This document shows, piece by piece, positions 26,166 to 36,716 of a stretch of DNA of 64,000 bases (within the stretch, counting starts at the first letter, position 1; every line of letters begins with the position of its first letter). The stretch comes from Ruminococcaceae bacterium YRB3002 (GTDB lineage Bacteria; Bacillota; Clostridia; Saccharofermentanales; Saccharofermentanaceae), in assembly GCA_900099715.1 (NCBI GenBank), contig FMTG01000003.1:62001-126000 (forward strand), written 5' to 3'. The notes below the pieces were generated by a model that was given only the letters and a program-made list of their open reading frames with translations, searched no databases and was not told the origin of the DNA. The position numbers and the translations under genes were made by a program.

Positions 26166-27008
26166 TTATTTTGTTTCTGTTCCGTACCTGATTGCCTCGT
26201 ACAGTGCTGCGTCTGTTGACTGCTTGTAAGGATTTACATAGAAGATCCCTGCAAGTCCGCATGTGAACAGTGATGCAAGATCCCAGAGGATGAATGACAG
26301 ATCAAGAACGAATGCCTTCCACTTGTTGCCCTTCATAAGCCTCTTGCTCTCAGCGAAAGCCTCTTCCCTGGTCATCGCAGGATCCTCGGAGAGAAGATAA
26401 GGGATCATCTTGTACTCGTATGACTTAACGATACCGGGGATGACCAACAGCATCGACCACAGTGTTATAAAAAGATCCCTTAAGAACATCGTCTTAACGA
26501 TATTCTTGTAATTGTTGTCAAACGCGAAAGTCAGGTTGCTGAGAGTCGCAGGCTCATCGAGATTTCTCCTGAAGAATCTTCTGCATCCCAGCTCGATCGG
26601 GTTAATAATGAATGCATCGATAACAAATCCTATTGCCATTACAACCAGACTGATAACTGCAACGATAAGGAATATCATCGCTATCACCGCACCGGGGATC
26701 TCATCTACAGATGCTGCGTCTTCCTCAGTCAGCTTCTCTGTATCCACCACTGTTGATTCGACCTGCTCCACATTGCCAATGAGGCTTTCCGTATCTATCA
26801 CGATTGAACCGTCATCTTCCTTGTGTACTTCAACTTGCTGATTTGTATTCCTGTTGCTGAAGTAGTTGGTCATCGATGTTCCGGATCCGCCTGCCGAGCT
26901 GACTCCGCCTCCGATGATCGCCAGGATCATCGCCGTCGCTACACACTTCCAGAAATTAGCCTTAAAGCTTGCCTTGCCTTTTGCCTTTACATCTTTCCTA
27001 TTCCACAT
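26166..27008 (-). CDS. DUF975 family membrane protein
   Basis: 280 residues that match the DUF975 pattern. The short basic N-terminus is followed by a helix (FWKCVATAMILAIIGGG). A polar extracytoplasmic stretch of about 80 residues comes next (TNQQVEVHKEDDGSIV), then a cluster of helices with conserved GCRRFF, LRDLFITLWSMLLVIPGIVKSYEYKMIPYLL and the DPAMTREEAFAESKRLMKGNKW motif. The family has no proven role. Here it has its own terminator and a leader with three phased direct repeats, which suggests control by a two-component regulator. Confidence 0.85.
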   Translation of the reverse strand: MWNRKDVKAKGKASFKANFWKCVATAMILAIIGGGVSSAGGSGTSMTNYFSNRNTNQQVEVHKEDDGSIVIDTESLIGNVEQVESTVVDTEKLTEEDAASVDEIPGAVIAMIFLIVAVISLVVMAIGFVIDAFIINPIELGCRRFFRRNLDEPATLSNLTFAFDNNYKNIVKTMFLRDLFITLWSMLLVIPGIVKSYEYKMIPYLLSEDPAMTREEAFAESKRLMKGNKWKAFVLDLSFILWDLASLFTCGLAGIFYVNPYKQSTDAALYEAIRYGTETK

Positions 27009-27045
27009 TGTAAGTTCCTCCTGTTTTCTGTTGCTTACAATGCCT

Positions 27046-27101
27046 ATTCTACGGAACTACCCTTAACGGACAAATAGACAAACCTTAACGTTACCTTAAC
27101 G
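27046..27101 (-). promoter_or_regulatory. DUF975 promoter with three phased direct repeats
   Basis: Minus-strand CGTTAAGG occurs three times, at 27094-27101, 27083-27090 and 27061-27068. The offsets are 11 and 22 bp, exactly one and two helical turns. A weak promoter overlaps the last copy: -35 TTGTCC (27068-27073), 16-base spacer, -10 TAGAAT (27046-27051). Helically phased 11-bp direct repeats next to a poor -35 are the usual arrangement for activation by OmpR/PhoB-type regulators. The regulator at 25380 is the obvious candidate (inference). Confidence 0.7.
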
Positions 27102-27102
27102 T

Positions 27103-27600
27103 TTATTTAGTCTTTGACCTCACAAAAGCCATGAGTTCCTCGCTTGCCTGTTCCTTATCTATCTGGAGGTATAACTTGATGACCTTATTACTGAGAAGAT
27201 AATAATATCTGTCAGTCTCCTTGACTTTCTTCAGTTCTTCGTATTTGAGATGGTATGTTGATGGTTCCGAGACTACGTCAACGTGATCATCATAGAATCT
27301 GTAATAACTCGGATCAGATATTATTCCCTTTGCCTTGCGCTTCCTGTAGATCTTTTTGGCGTGCCAGGTCTTAACTACAAGTTCCATCAAGGTGCCAAAA
27401 ACAAGACAAAACCCGAAGATCGACAGCGATAAACCCCTGTCACCGGTCACCATCGCCACGACAAAGCAGATGATTATGTAATATAAATACTGGTTAAGGA
27501 GCATCGGAACAAAAACTGCCGAAGGAACGTCCTTCGCCAGTTGTACATAAGCTTCCTCTGTGTTTGCTCTTGTGTAGCAGTAAAGCAGTTCGTTATCCAT
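27103..27600 (-). CDS. YcxB-like membrane protein
   Basis: 165 residues from the ATG at 27600, which lies beyond the dnaJ terminator; no clear ribosome binding site is seen in front of it. The layout fits the YcxB family. A short N-terminal strand region precedes two helices (FVPMLLNQYLYYIIICFVVAMV and SLSIFGFCLVFGTLMELVV). The C-terminal domain has YYRFYDDHVDVVSEPSTYHL and YEELKKVKETDRYYYL, typical of YcxB. The family role is unknown. The first repeat of the DUF975 control region touches its stop codon. Confidence 0.75.
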   Translation of the reverse strand: MDNELLYCYTRANTEEAYVQLAKDVPSAVFVPMLLNQYLYYIIICFVVAMVTGDRGLSLSIFGFCLVFGTLMELVVKTWHAKKIYRKRKAKGIISDPSYYRFYDDHVDVVSEPSTYHLKYEELKKVKETDRYYYLLSNKVIKLYLQIDKEQASEELMAFVRSKTK

Positions 27601-27638
27601 ATTTTGTATTATTGTATTTTCGCGTTCCTGATCAGGAA

Positions 27639-27685
27639 AAATCCCCGTTGTCTGTCCCCACAACGGGGACATATTACGGGGATTT
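27639..27685 (-). terminator. Terminator of the hrcA-dnaJ heat-shock operon
   Basis: On the minus strand a 10-bp outer stem (27639-27648 with 27676-27685) encloses an inner 7-bp stem TGTCCCC/GGGGACA (27653-27659 with 27665-27671). It is followed by TTCC. The inner GGGGAC palindrome resembles the element at 33244. Confidence 0.85.
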
Positions 27686-27703
27686 GATCCGATCAATTAA
27701 TTA

Positions 27704-28849
27704 CTATTTCTTAAACCAGTCGAAGAACGTTTTCTTCTTAGCGTAATTCTTCTCGGACAGTATCGATTCGAACTCCTTCAGCTTCTGCTTCTGCAGATCG
27801 TTCAGCCTTGTAGGAACCTCTACTACGAACCTGACCGTATGAGCGCCTCTCATCGAAGGATTACTGCGCGACGGGATTCCACGGCCGTTGATAGTATATG
27901 TATCTCCGGGCTGTGTTCCCTCCTTGAGTGTATACTTGACGGATCCGTCAATAGTCGGAAGTTCTATCTCTCCGCCCAATGCAGCCTGCGTCATAGTTAT
28001 TGGCACATCGCAGTAAGTGTTCATACCCTTACGCGAGAAAACCTCGTGGGGTGACACACGGAATTCCACGATAAGGTCTCCATATCCGCCGCCGTTGGTT
28101 CCGGGCTCACCTTCACCCTGCAGAGTAATATATTCTCCTGTATCGACACCGGCCGGAACCTTCACATGAAGTGACTTCTTGACCTTGCGGCGGCCCTTGC
28201 CGCTGCATGCGGTGCAGGGAGTCTTGATAACGGTTCCGCGTCCCTGACACTGCGGACATGTCTTGGTGATCATTGTCACGCCAAAGAGAGTCTGCTGCTG
28301 TTGCTGCACACGGCCTGCACCACGGCAGGAAGGACATGTCTCCGGTGTTGTTCCCGGCTGGGCGCCGGAGCCCTTACATGCGGTACACAGATCCTCTTTG
28401 TTGAACGAGATATCACGTTCGCATCCGAAAGCGGCATCCATAAAGGACAGCGTCATGCCATACTTGAGGCTGGCACCGCGTTGCGGACCGTTACGCGTTC
28501 TCGAAGAACCGAACCCGCCGCCGAAGAACGAACTGAATATATCTCCAAGGTCTATATCCTGAGCGGAATAATAACCGCCTCCGCCGAACGGTGAACCGCC
28601 TCCAAATCCGCCGGAACCGTCAACTGCCTGATGTCCGAATCTGTCATACTGTGCTCTCTTCTGTTCATCGGACAATACGGCATAAGCCTCGTTGACTTCC
28701 TTGAACTTTGCTTCGGCTTCTGCATCTCCCGGATTCAGGTCGGGATGGTATTTCTTGGCCTGTTTTCGATAAGCCTTCTTGAGCTCATCATCCGTGGCGT
28801 TCTTACTTACGCCCAGGACCTCATAATAATCTCTTTTAGAATCAGCCAA
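27704..28849 (-). CDS. dnaJ: Chaperone DnaJ
   Basis: A 381-residue type I Hsp40 that delivers substrates to DnaK and triggers its ATPase. The J domain (1-70) has [23 protein letters not shown] and the HPD tripeptide in [11 protein letters not shown] Gly/Phe-rich linker ([15 protein letters not shown]) follows. The four zinc-finger repeats are [24 protein letters not shown] and CTACSGKG (about 150-215), and the C-terminal substrate-binding barrel is complete. It is the last gene of the CIRCE-controlled operon, 74 bases after dnaK. Confidence 0.98.
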   Translation of the reverse strand: MADSKRDYYEVLGVSKNATDDELKKAYRKQAKKYHPDLNPGDAEAEAKFKEVNEAYAVLSDEQKRAQYDRFGHQAVDGSGGFGGGSPFGGGGYYSAQDIDLGDIFSSFFGGGFGSSRTRNGPQRGASLKYGMTLSFMDAAFGCERDISFNKEDLCTACKGSGAQPGTTPETCPSCRGAGRVQQQQQTLFGVTMITKTCPQCQGRGTVIKTPCTACSGKGRRKVKKSLHVKVPAGVDTGEYITLQGEGEPGTNGGGYGDLIVEFRVSPHEVFSRKGMNTYCDVPITMTQAALGGEIELPTIDGSVKYTLKEGTQPGDTYTINGRGIPSRSNPSMRGAHTVRFVVEVPTRLNDLQKQKLKEFESILSEKNYAKKKTFFDWFKK

Positions 28850-28876
28850 ATCCTATTCCTCCGATACAACGGTAAA

Positions 28877-28902
28877 CTGCAGACGCCCTGTCGCGCCTGC
28901 AG
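28877..28902 (-). other. Intercistronic hairpin between dnaK and dnaJ
   Basis: Arms CTGCAGACGC (28877-28886) and GCGCCTGCAG (28893-28902) pair over 10 bp with one G-T and a 6-base loop. No T-run follows on the minus strand, so it is more likely an mRNA processing or stabilising element, or a weak attenuator that lowers dnaJ relative to dnaK. Confidence 0.5.
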
Positions 28903-28923
28903 CCCGTCACTAATTATTGATTA

Positions 28924-31424
<2,501 letters not shown>

Positions 31425-31449
31425 ATTTATTCTCCTTTACATTTATTAC

Positions 31450-32004
31450 TTAGTTTGCAACCTGTACAACCGAATGCCTTATTACCTGTTCTTTGTAGAT
31501 GTATCCCTTCTGGAACACCTGTGCGATCTCCTGCTCTCCGAGCTCTTCATCTTCGATGTGCATCACCGCCTCATGAAGATTGGGATCGAACTTCGTTCCT
31601 CTTCCGGCCTCGATAACCTTGACGCCGATCTTCTCCAGGACATCATCTGCCTGTTTCTGCAACAGCTTGATCCCTGCAACAACGCTCTCGACTGAAGCTT
31701 CGTCTGCGTTTTTTGTGGAATCGACCGCTCTTGCGATATTATCAAGGAGCGTCAGCCACTGACCGGTAACGTCAGCCACAGCGTCCTGATAAAGCTTCTC
31801 CTTCTCTCTGGCAGTCCTTCTCCTGAAGTTCTCATATTCCGCATAGAGTGCCAGATATCTCTTCTCCAACTCGTCGGAGGCACTTTCCTCTTCGGCGGTT
31901 ACCTCCGCATCCTCTTCATCCTCATCAGCCTGAGTATCCTCTATATTCTCCTGAGGCTCTTCATCCTGCGGGAAAAGGATCTCATCATCATTTGTGTTAT
32001 CCAT
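31450..32004 (-). CDS. grpE: Nucleotide exchange factor GrpE
   Basis: 184-residue cochaperone that releases ADP from DnaK. The acidic disordered N-terminus (EEPQENIEDTQADEDEED) is followed by the long dimerising helix (ELEKRYLALYAEYENFRRRTAREKE). The C-terminal beta domain has GTKFDPNLHEAVMHIEDEE and GYIYKEQVIRHSVVQV, both family hallmarks. It lies 9 bases after hrcA. Confidence 0.97.
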   Translation of the reverse strand: MDNTNDDEILFPQDEEPQENIEDTQADEDEEDAEVTAEEESASDELEKRYLALYAEYENFRRRTAREKEKLYQDAVADVTGQWLTLLDNIARAVDSTKNADEASVESVVAGIKLLQKQADDVLEKIGVKVIEAGRGTKFDPNLHEAVMHIEDEELGEQEIAQVFQKGYIYKEQVIRHSVVQVAN

Positions 32005-32013
32005 GTCGTCTCC

Positions 32014-33063
32014 TTATTCTGTTATTTTTTTGATCTTATCGTTAAGTGTCTTGCGTACAAAATTGATCTGCGATATTACTTTCGAGTAGCTCATTCGCTT
32101 GGGTCCTATGATCCCGATATTGCCGGTAATATCATCACCGATCTTGTACGTGGTAGTAATGAAAGAGCAGTCCTGCAGACCGTCAAGAGTTATCTCCTGC
32201 CCTATCCTGATCATAAAGGAATCATCGTTTCTCTCCTCAGCAGGATTAAGCTCATTAACATAACCTGCCACCATACCGTCATTGGACAGGGAATCCAGAA
32301 GATTTCTTGCCTTATGAAGCTCACCGAAATCAGGCAGCTGCAGCATCTTGTTCTCCCCTTCGAGATAGATGTTAAGGCTGTCCGCCTGCTTAATGGCAGT
32401 GTAGGCTTCATAAACGATCTGGTTCAGAAGCGCCTCAGGAATATCGGAATCCTTCATGGAAGATGCCACAGTAACCAGAGTGATCTCATCCAGCGGCTTT
32501 CCCGTCAGGCTCTGCTCAACTGTATCGGAGATCTTCATGATCTGTTCTCCTGTAAGAAAATTCGGAATCCTGACGATCTTATCCTTTACAACGCCTGCAG
32601 ACAGAACGATAACAACAAGTGCCTTTCCGGGCTCGATCATGAGCATCTTCAGCTGCTTCAGGAAGCTCTTATGAAGCCTGGGACTCATGTAAAGCGATAC
32701 AAATCCTGTGCGTTCAGATAAAGTGTCAGTCGCGGATCTGATGAGCTCGGTTATATCATCTACGCTTTCCAATATCCTGCTCTCGATCTCCTGGCGTTCA
32801 CCCTCTGACAGGTCATCGTACCTCATAAGTGAATCTACATACTCCCTGTAACCGAGATCTGACGGGATCCTTCCTGCGGAGGTATGCGGCTTCTCAATAT
32901 AGCCCAGACGTTCCAGTTCGGCCATCTCATTACGGAGCGTAGCAGAACTTACTGTAAAGTTGTGACGCTCGATAAGTGACTTGGAACCAACCGGTTCATA
33001 AGTCGACACATAATCATCAACGATCGCGCTGAGAACCTGCTTTTTGCGGTTATCAAGTGGCAT
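32014..33063 (-). CDS. hrcA: Heat-inducible transcription repressor HrcA
   Basis: 349 residues from the ATG at 33063. A longer reading frame would start with GTG inside the CIRCE operator and is rejected; AAAGGAG lies about 12 bases before the chosen ATG. The N-terminal winged helix reads KKQVLSAIVDDYVSTYEPVGSKSL, with SSATLRNEMAELERLGYIEKPHTSAGRIPSDLGYR, the classic HrcA signature. The protein represses this operon by binding CIRCE and is itself folded with the help of GroEL or DnaK. Confidence 0.98.
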   Translation of the reverse strand: MPLDNRKKQVLSAIVDDYVSTYEPVGSKSLIERHNFTVSSATLRNEMAELERLGYIEKPHTSAGRIPSDLGYREYVDSLMRYDDLSEGERQEIESRILESVDDITELIRSATDTLSERTGFVSLYMSPRLHKSFLKQLKMLMIEPGKALVVIVLSAGVVKDKIVRIPNFLTGEQIMKISDTVEQSLTGKPLDEITLVTVASSMKDSDIPEALLNQIVYEAYTAIKQADSLNIYLEGENKMLQLPDFGELHKARNLLDSLSNDGMVAGYVNELNPAEERNDDSFMIRIGQEITLDGLQDCSFITTTYKIGDDITGNIGIIGPKRMSYSKVISQINFVRKTLNDKIKKITE

Positions 33064-33094
33064 ATCTGCTGGCGCTCCTTTCTCATTTTTGCCG

Positions 33095-33121
33095 TTAGCA
33101 CTCACATCATCCGAGTGCTAA
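33095..33121 (-). promoter_or_regulatory. CIRCE operator
   Basis: TTAGCACTC, nine bases, GAGTGCTAA: a perfect match to the consensus HrcA operator. It lies just downstream of the -10 element TATACT (33130-33135; its -35 is poor), so HrcA binding would block the start of transcription. It is the only CIRCE in the window. Confidence 0.97.
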
Positions 33122-33200
33122 CAATGATTAGTATAGCGCTTTTTTCTCAAAAATCTACTTCTTTTTGACTTTTTTTGATATTGCCACAACTTTGCTTAAA

Positions 33201-33240
33201 AAGGGCTCGCTACCGAACGCTCACTTTGGGGCGAGCGACG
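33201..33240. repeat. GC-rich AGGGCTCGC element, copy A
   Basis: Starts AGGGCTCGCTACCG on the plus strand and contains an inner GCTCGC/GCGAGC dyad. The same lead sequence, AGGGCTCGCGACCG, occurs on the minus strand at 50697 downstream of another gene. It contains no coding potential. Confidence 0.45.
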
Positions 33241-33243
33241 TAG

Positions 33244-33272
33244 TGTGAAATGGGGACGGTTCCCATTTCACA
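33244..33272 (-). terminator. Palindromic hairpin after the TPM-domain gene
   Basis: A perfect 11-bp stem, TGTGAAATGGG / CCCATTTCACA, with loop GACGGTT, begins 3 bases past the stop at 33275. No T-run follows, so it may be a mobile-type palindrome doing terminator duty. Similar GAAATGGGGAC fragments lie at 13300 and 43440. Confidence 0.6.
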
Positions 33273-33274
33273 TT

Positions 33275-34348
33275 CTACGAGATCACCTGCTGAACACGGC
33301 CTTCGGAATCCGTCGTGTAACTGTGGGCCTTGATCGTTGCACCGCAATAAGGGCAGCTCAAATGGTATCCGATCAGATATACGCCTCCGCAGAAATCGCA
33401 GGTCTCTTCCACAGGCTTGCCTTTGTTGCATTTGAAAGACTTCTTAAGAATCGCCTTACGGATAGGATGAATATCAAAAACATAGATCGTAAACCACACA
33501 AATCCCGCAGATGACAAAAGGCTCATAACAAGAACTCCCCAGCGGATCTCACTTTTCATGACAACAGGCGTGAATTTTTTGAACGACATCGTTATAGCTT
33601 TGCCGACACCGATCTTCTTATCCAGAAAGTTTTTATGGAGATCCTCCGTGAAGGAATCCGTCTTCTTCACAGTAAGCACGGGGTCTGTATAATCGCCCTG
33701 CATTCCTTCCCAGTACCAGTCGTTGAATTCAGGATCGGGATCTTCCGGTTCAGAATAGACTATAAGCCAGTGATATTCATCCTTGAACCTTCTGACATAC
33801 TCATCGTATGCCACATCCGTAAACTTCACTTTCCCATCGTTCCTGTCCTGCCATTCCTCATTATTCAGGGTTACTACAGCAGGGATTATTCCTGTCTCGT
33901 CATAGAAATCTTTAAGGGCCCGCCGCAGCTCCTTCTTCTCTGACTGATCGATAACTCCCGCATGATCCTCGATGATTATCTTCTGGTTGTCCTTGTAATG
34001 GATCTTCTCAGTCTTGGTAATACCTACGAACCACATACCCCAACTGAAGGTTAGAAAAGCAGGAGCAAGCATTATAAAAAGCACGATCTTGTATGCAATG
34101 TCCGAGGCTTTCACAGACCTGCCCTTTGCATCATGTGAGGAATATACATATACAGGTCTGTTATTTTTATAATAACAATAGGTCGCACAGTTACGGTAAG
34201 GTCTTCTGCTCAGTCTGGTATTAGAGAAATCAACGGAAGAACCGGAGCTGCTTCCGCCCCCGCTTCTGTGTGATGAAGAACTGTGATGGCCGCCGCCTCC
34301 CGAATGAGAGCCGCCGCCGTGTGAGCCTCCGCCTGAAGAATGTGGCAC
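33275..34348 (-). CDS. TPM-domain-like membrane protein with C-terminal zinc ribbon
   Basis: 357 residues starting at a GTG with AAGGAG 8 bases upstream. The first 45 residues are Gly/Ser/His-rich (GGGSHGGGSHSGGGGHH). A helix (IVLFIMLAPAFLTFSWGMWFVG) is followed by a domain like TPM/YgcG (IIEDHAGVIDQSEKKELRRAL, ETGIIPAVVTLNNEEW). A second helix (VLVMSLLSSAGFVWFTIYVF) precedes a zinc ribbon (CDFCGGVYLIGYHLSCPYCG). TPM proteins act in envelope or photosystem maintenance elsewhere; the role here is unknown. The His-rich start could bind metal. Confidence 0.7.
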   Translation of the reverse strand: MPHSSGGGSHGGGSHSGGGGHHSSSSHRSGGGSSSGSSVDFSNTRLSRRPYRNCATYCYYKNNRPVYVYSSHDAKGRSVKASDIAYKIVLFIMLAPAFLTFSWGMWFVGITKTEKIHYKDNQKIIIEDHAGVIDQSEKKELRRALKDFYDETGIIPAVVTLNNEEWQDRNDGKVKFTDVAYDEYVRRFKDEYHWLIVYSEPEDPDPEFNDWYWEGMQGDYTDPVLTVKKTDSFTEDLHKNFLDKKIGVGKAITMSFKKFTPVVMKSEIRWGVLVMSLLSSAGFVWFTIYVFDIHPIRKAILKKSFKCNKGKPVEETCDFCGGVYLIGYHLSCPYCGATIKAHSYTTDSEGRVQQVIS

Positions 34349-34385
34349 CGTCTGTTCTCCTTATGTCTTTATATAAAACAGTATA

Positions 34386-35498
34386 TCACAGGAATCTGGC
34401 AAACACTTTATTGCTCCAGTCGATCCCTTCCTTTGTCAGCCGCAGATGATCATCCGCCTCCTCGAGCAGTCCTTCACGGATGCTGGATTCAACCGCCTCC
34501 GCACATACTTCTCTGATGTCACATCCGAATCTGGCGCGGTATTCGGATATAGAGACACCTTCAGCTGTGCGAAGTTTGAGATACGGATATTCCCGTCTTC
34601 TGTCCTCGCGGTCGAGCACTTCCTCTGTAATAACACTGACAGGGTCAGATATATACTCACGAATATTTTCGGGATGCATATATCGCGCTCCGTCTATATA
34701 TCCATGAGCCCCGGGTCCGATACCATAATACTGTTCGCCATTCCAATAGGATGAGTTATGTCTGCTCTCATATCCCGGCATTGCACTGTTGGATATCTCA
34801 TAAGGTATATATCCCAGTGCTGTGAGCTCATCTCTCAGCGCGTGGTACATCCTGCGTTCGTACTCGGGCGGGACAAGTTCTTCAATAATATCGCCATATC
34901 TTCTCTCAAACGGAGTACCCTCCTCGATCGACAGCGAGTATGTGCTGATATGCTTTACTCCCAGATCTGCAAGAACATGCAGGTCCCCGGTAACGTCTTC
35001 GATACTCTGACCTGGCACTGCAATAATAAGATCCGCTGAGATATTACTGAATCCTGCTTCGTGCAACATATCGATACATGTCAATGCTTTCTTGCTGTCG
35101 TGGATCCTCCCGAGAGTCTTGAGATGTTCATCGTGAAGGGACTGGACACCGACAGATACTCGGTTGATACCTGCACTTCTGTATTTGAATGCTTTTTCCA
35201 ATGTGAGTGAAGACGGATTCACCTCTATGGTTATCTCGGCTTTTGCGGCGATCCTCACCTGCTTACGTATGCTGTTCAGAAGAAATACTATCAGGTTGGG
35301 ATCGATACACGAAGGCGTTCCGCCGCCTATATAGACAGTTTGCATTTCCTCGTCAGTCCTTATACTGCTGATCTCCTTTATCATGCGTGAGATCACTTCC
35401 GCCACGACTGATCCTGCACGGCCGGCTTCGGAATAGAAGTCGCAGTACGGGCATTTCGCTTCGCAGAATGGTATATGACAATATATGTGTTCAGCCAT
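34386..35498 (-). CDS. hemW: Radical SAM heme chaperone HemW
   Basis: 370 residues from the ATG at 35498. The N-terminus HIYCHIPFCEAKCPYCDF has the CxxxCxxC cluster ligands plus the extra Cys (CDF) typical of HemW rather than HemN. YIGGGTPSCID, EVNPSSLT, GVQSLHDEHLKTLGRIH and YEISNSAMPGYESRHN are further family motifs, and the C-terminal winged helix follows. HemW inserts heme into respiratory proteins, or acts in another radical SAM role in anaerobes lacking them. It is the last gene of the BMP-SpoIIE operon, starting 5 bases past the phosphatase stop. Confidence 0.93.
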   Translation of the reverse strand: MAEHIYCHIPFCEAKCPYCDFYSEAGRAGSVVAEVISRMIKEISSIRTDEEMQTVYIGGGTPSCIDPNLIVFLLNSIRKQVRIAAKAEITIEVNPSSLTLEKAFKYRSAGINRVSVGVQSLHDEHLKTLGRIHDSKKALTCIDMLHEAGFSNISADLIIAVPGQSIEDVTGDLHVLADLGVKHISTYSLSIEEGTPFERRYGDIIEELVPPEYERRMYHALRDELTALGYIPYEISNSAMPGYESRHNSSYWNGEQYYGIGPGAHGYIDGARYMHPENIREYISDPVSVITEEVLDREDRRREYPYLKLRTAEGVSISEYRARFGCDIREVCAEAVESSIREGLLEEADDHLRLTKEGIDWSNKVFARFL

Positions 35499-35502
35499 CT
35501 GA

Positions 35503-36711
35503 TCAGTCTGCAAGTTTGCTCTTAAGTGTACGGATCTGGTATTCGGTCAATCCGCATTCCTTGAGATACCGGGCTGCAGCAGCCTCATAGTCAGCCTTTG
35601 TAATATCTGCTGAAGGATCATCGACAATAGCCATGATTATATCATCGAACACATACTCCCTGATGAGTTCATACTTTTCCGGATCACTAAATCCTGCAAT
35701 AGCATAATAATTGAAGTATGTAAGCATATAGTCTTCAACAAGCTCATCATATGTAGCACCTGCAAGCATCTCAAACAGGATAATAACAAAACCTGTACGG
35801 TCCTTGCCTTCAGTACAGTGAACGAGGTAAGGTCCCTCCTGACCCAACATGTTCATGAGACCTTTACCGAGTTTTTTCTTAAAAAGATCATCTCTATAGT
35901 TCGCGGACAGAGACAGTAGCCCCACATCGCCTCTTGCATAAAGCGACTCGAAATAAGGCGAATCAAAGTAATCCGAATTCATATAATTCTGGATTTTATC
36001 CTCATTATCGGCCAGATTAAGGATGTATCGGATACCGGCTTCCTCACAAAGTCTGTCAACATAGGAAGCTCTCTCATGCTGATTATCACAGGGGGATGCC
36101 GAACGGTACAGCGTATGCTTCTTGAGCCTGCCGGCACGGCACTCCCTGAAATTTGCAAAGATCTCATCGCTCGGATAAACAGACCTGTCATCAGTATACA
36201 GAAGACTGCGTGCTGACTGAAGGCCCAGATATTTTGCCATCTCGTTGAGCGTAACCCTGGCTGTAACATCTTCCGTCAGTTCTGCAACATCAAAAAGATC
36301 ATTACCGAGATTAATGGTAACTTTTATATATGGATAGCCCGGATATGCCACAAGGAGAGGTTCACCCGGCTGACAATAATAACCGGAGTAGTACGGGATG
36401 TCTGTCAGTTTGAATCCATTTGAGAATACTAAATCCACACTGTCACCGTATAAGAATCCCAGATTATTGAAATCGTCTATGGGAATCGTAATATAAGCAC
36501 CGCCGAATTCGTATTCATGGATGATCGGAAGATCCCCTGTATCAGGAATAAAAGTCAACGGTTCATCTTCTGTCTGATCCGAAGTCTGATCCGAAGTCAC
36601 ATCAGATGTCTGTTCAGACGGAATTTCTTCCTGTTTTGCAAAACAGGCCGCAGACTGAACAGAGAACACAAGAATAAGAAGCAAAGATACTACGTGTTTC
36701 ACTCTCTTCAC
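35503..36711 (-). CDS. Secreted lipoprotein tyrosine phosphatase (Y_phosphatase3 type)
   Basis: 402 residues. The signal peptide (RVKHVVSLLLILVFSVQSA) has lipobox SAAC. A linker rich in Thr, Ser, Asp and Gln precedes an unassigned beta-rich region (about 60-150). The phosphatase domain follows with RSASPCD, GIRYILNLADNEDKI and the P-loop HCTEGKDRTG (about residue 297), where Cys and Arg are the catalytic pair. It should therefore dephosphorylate phosphotyrosine or lipid phosphates outside the membrane. It lies 5 bases after an acyltransferase gene. The substrate is unknown. Confidence 0.88.
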   Translation of the reverse strand: MKRVKHVVSLLLILVFSVQSAACFAKQEEIPSEQTSDVTSDQTSDQTEDEPLTFIPDTGDLPIIHEYEFGGAYITIPIDDFNNLGFLYGDSVDLVFSNGFKLTDIPYYSGYYCQPGEPLLVAYPGYPYIKVTINLGNDLFDVAELTEDVTARVTLNEMAKYLGLQSARSLLYTDDRSVYPSDEIFANFRECRAGRLKKHTLYRSASPCDNQHERASYVDRLCEEAGIRYILNLADNEDKIQNYMNSDYFDSPYFESLYARGDVGLLSLSANYRDDLFKKKLGKGLMNMLGQEGPYLVHCTEGKDRTGFVIILFEMLAGATYDELVEDYMLTYFNYYAIAGFSDPEKYELIREYVFDDIIMAIVDDPSADITKADYEAAAARYLKECGLTEYQIRTLKSKLAD

Positions 36712-36716
36712 AAGAC

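Noticed and set aside
27601-27696. Earlier TTG start for the YcxB-like gene
   Set aside because: It would place the first 32 codons over the dnaJ operon terminator.
33064-33105. Earlier GTG start for hrcA
   Set aside because: It lies inside the CIRCE operator, upstream of where the leader should end; the ATG at 33063 has a ribosome site and matches HrcA lengths.
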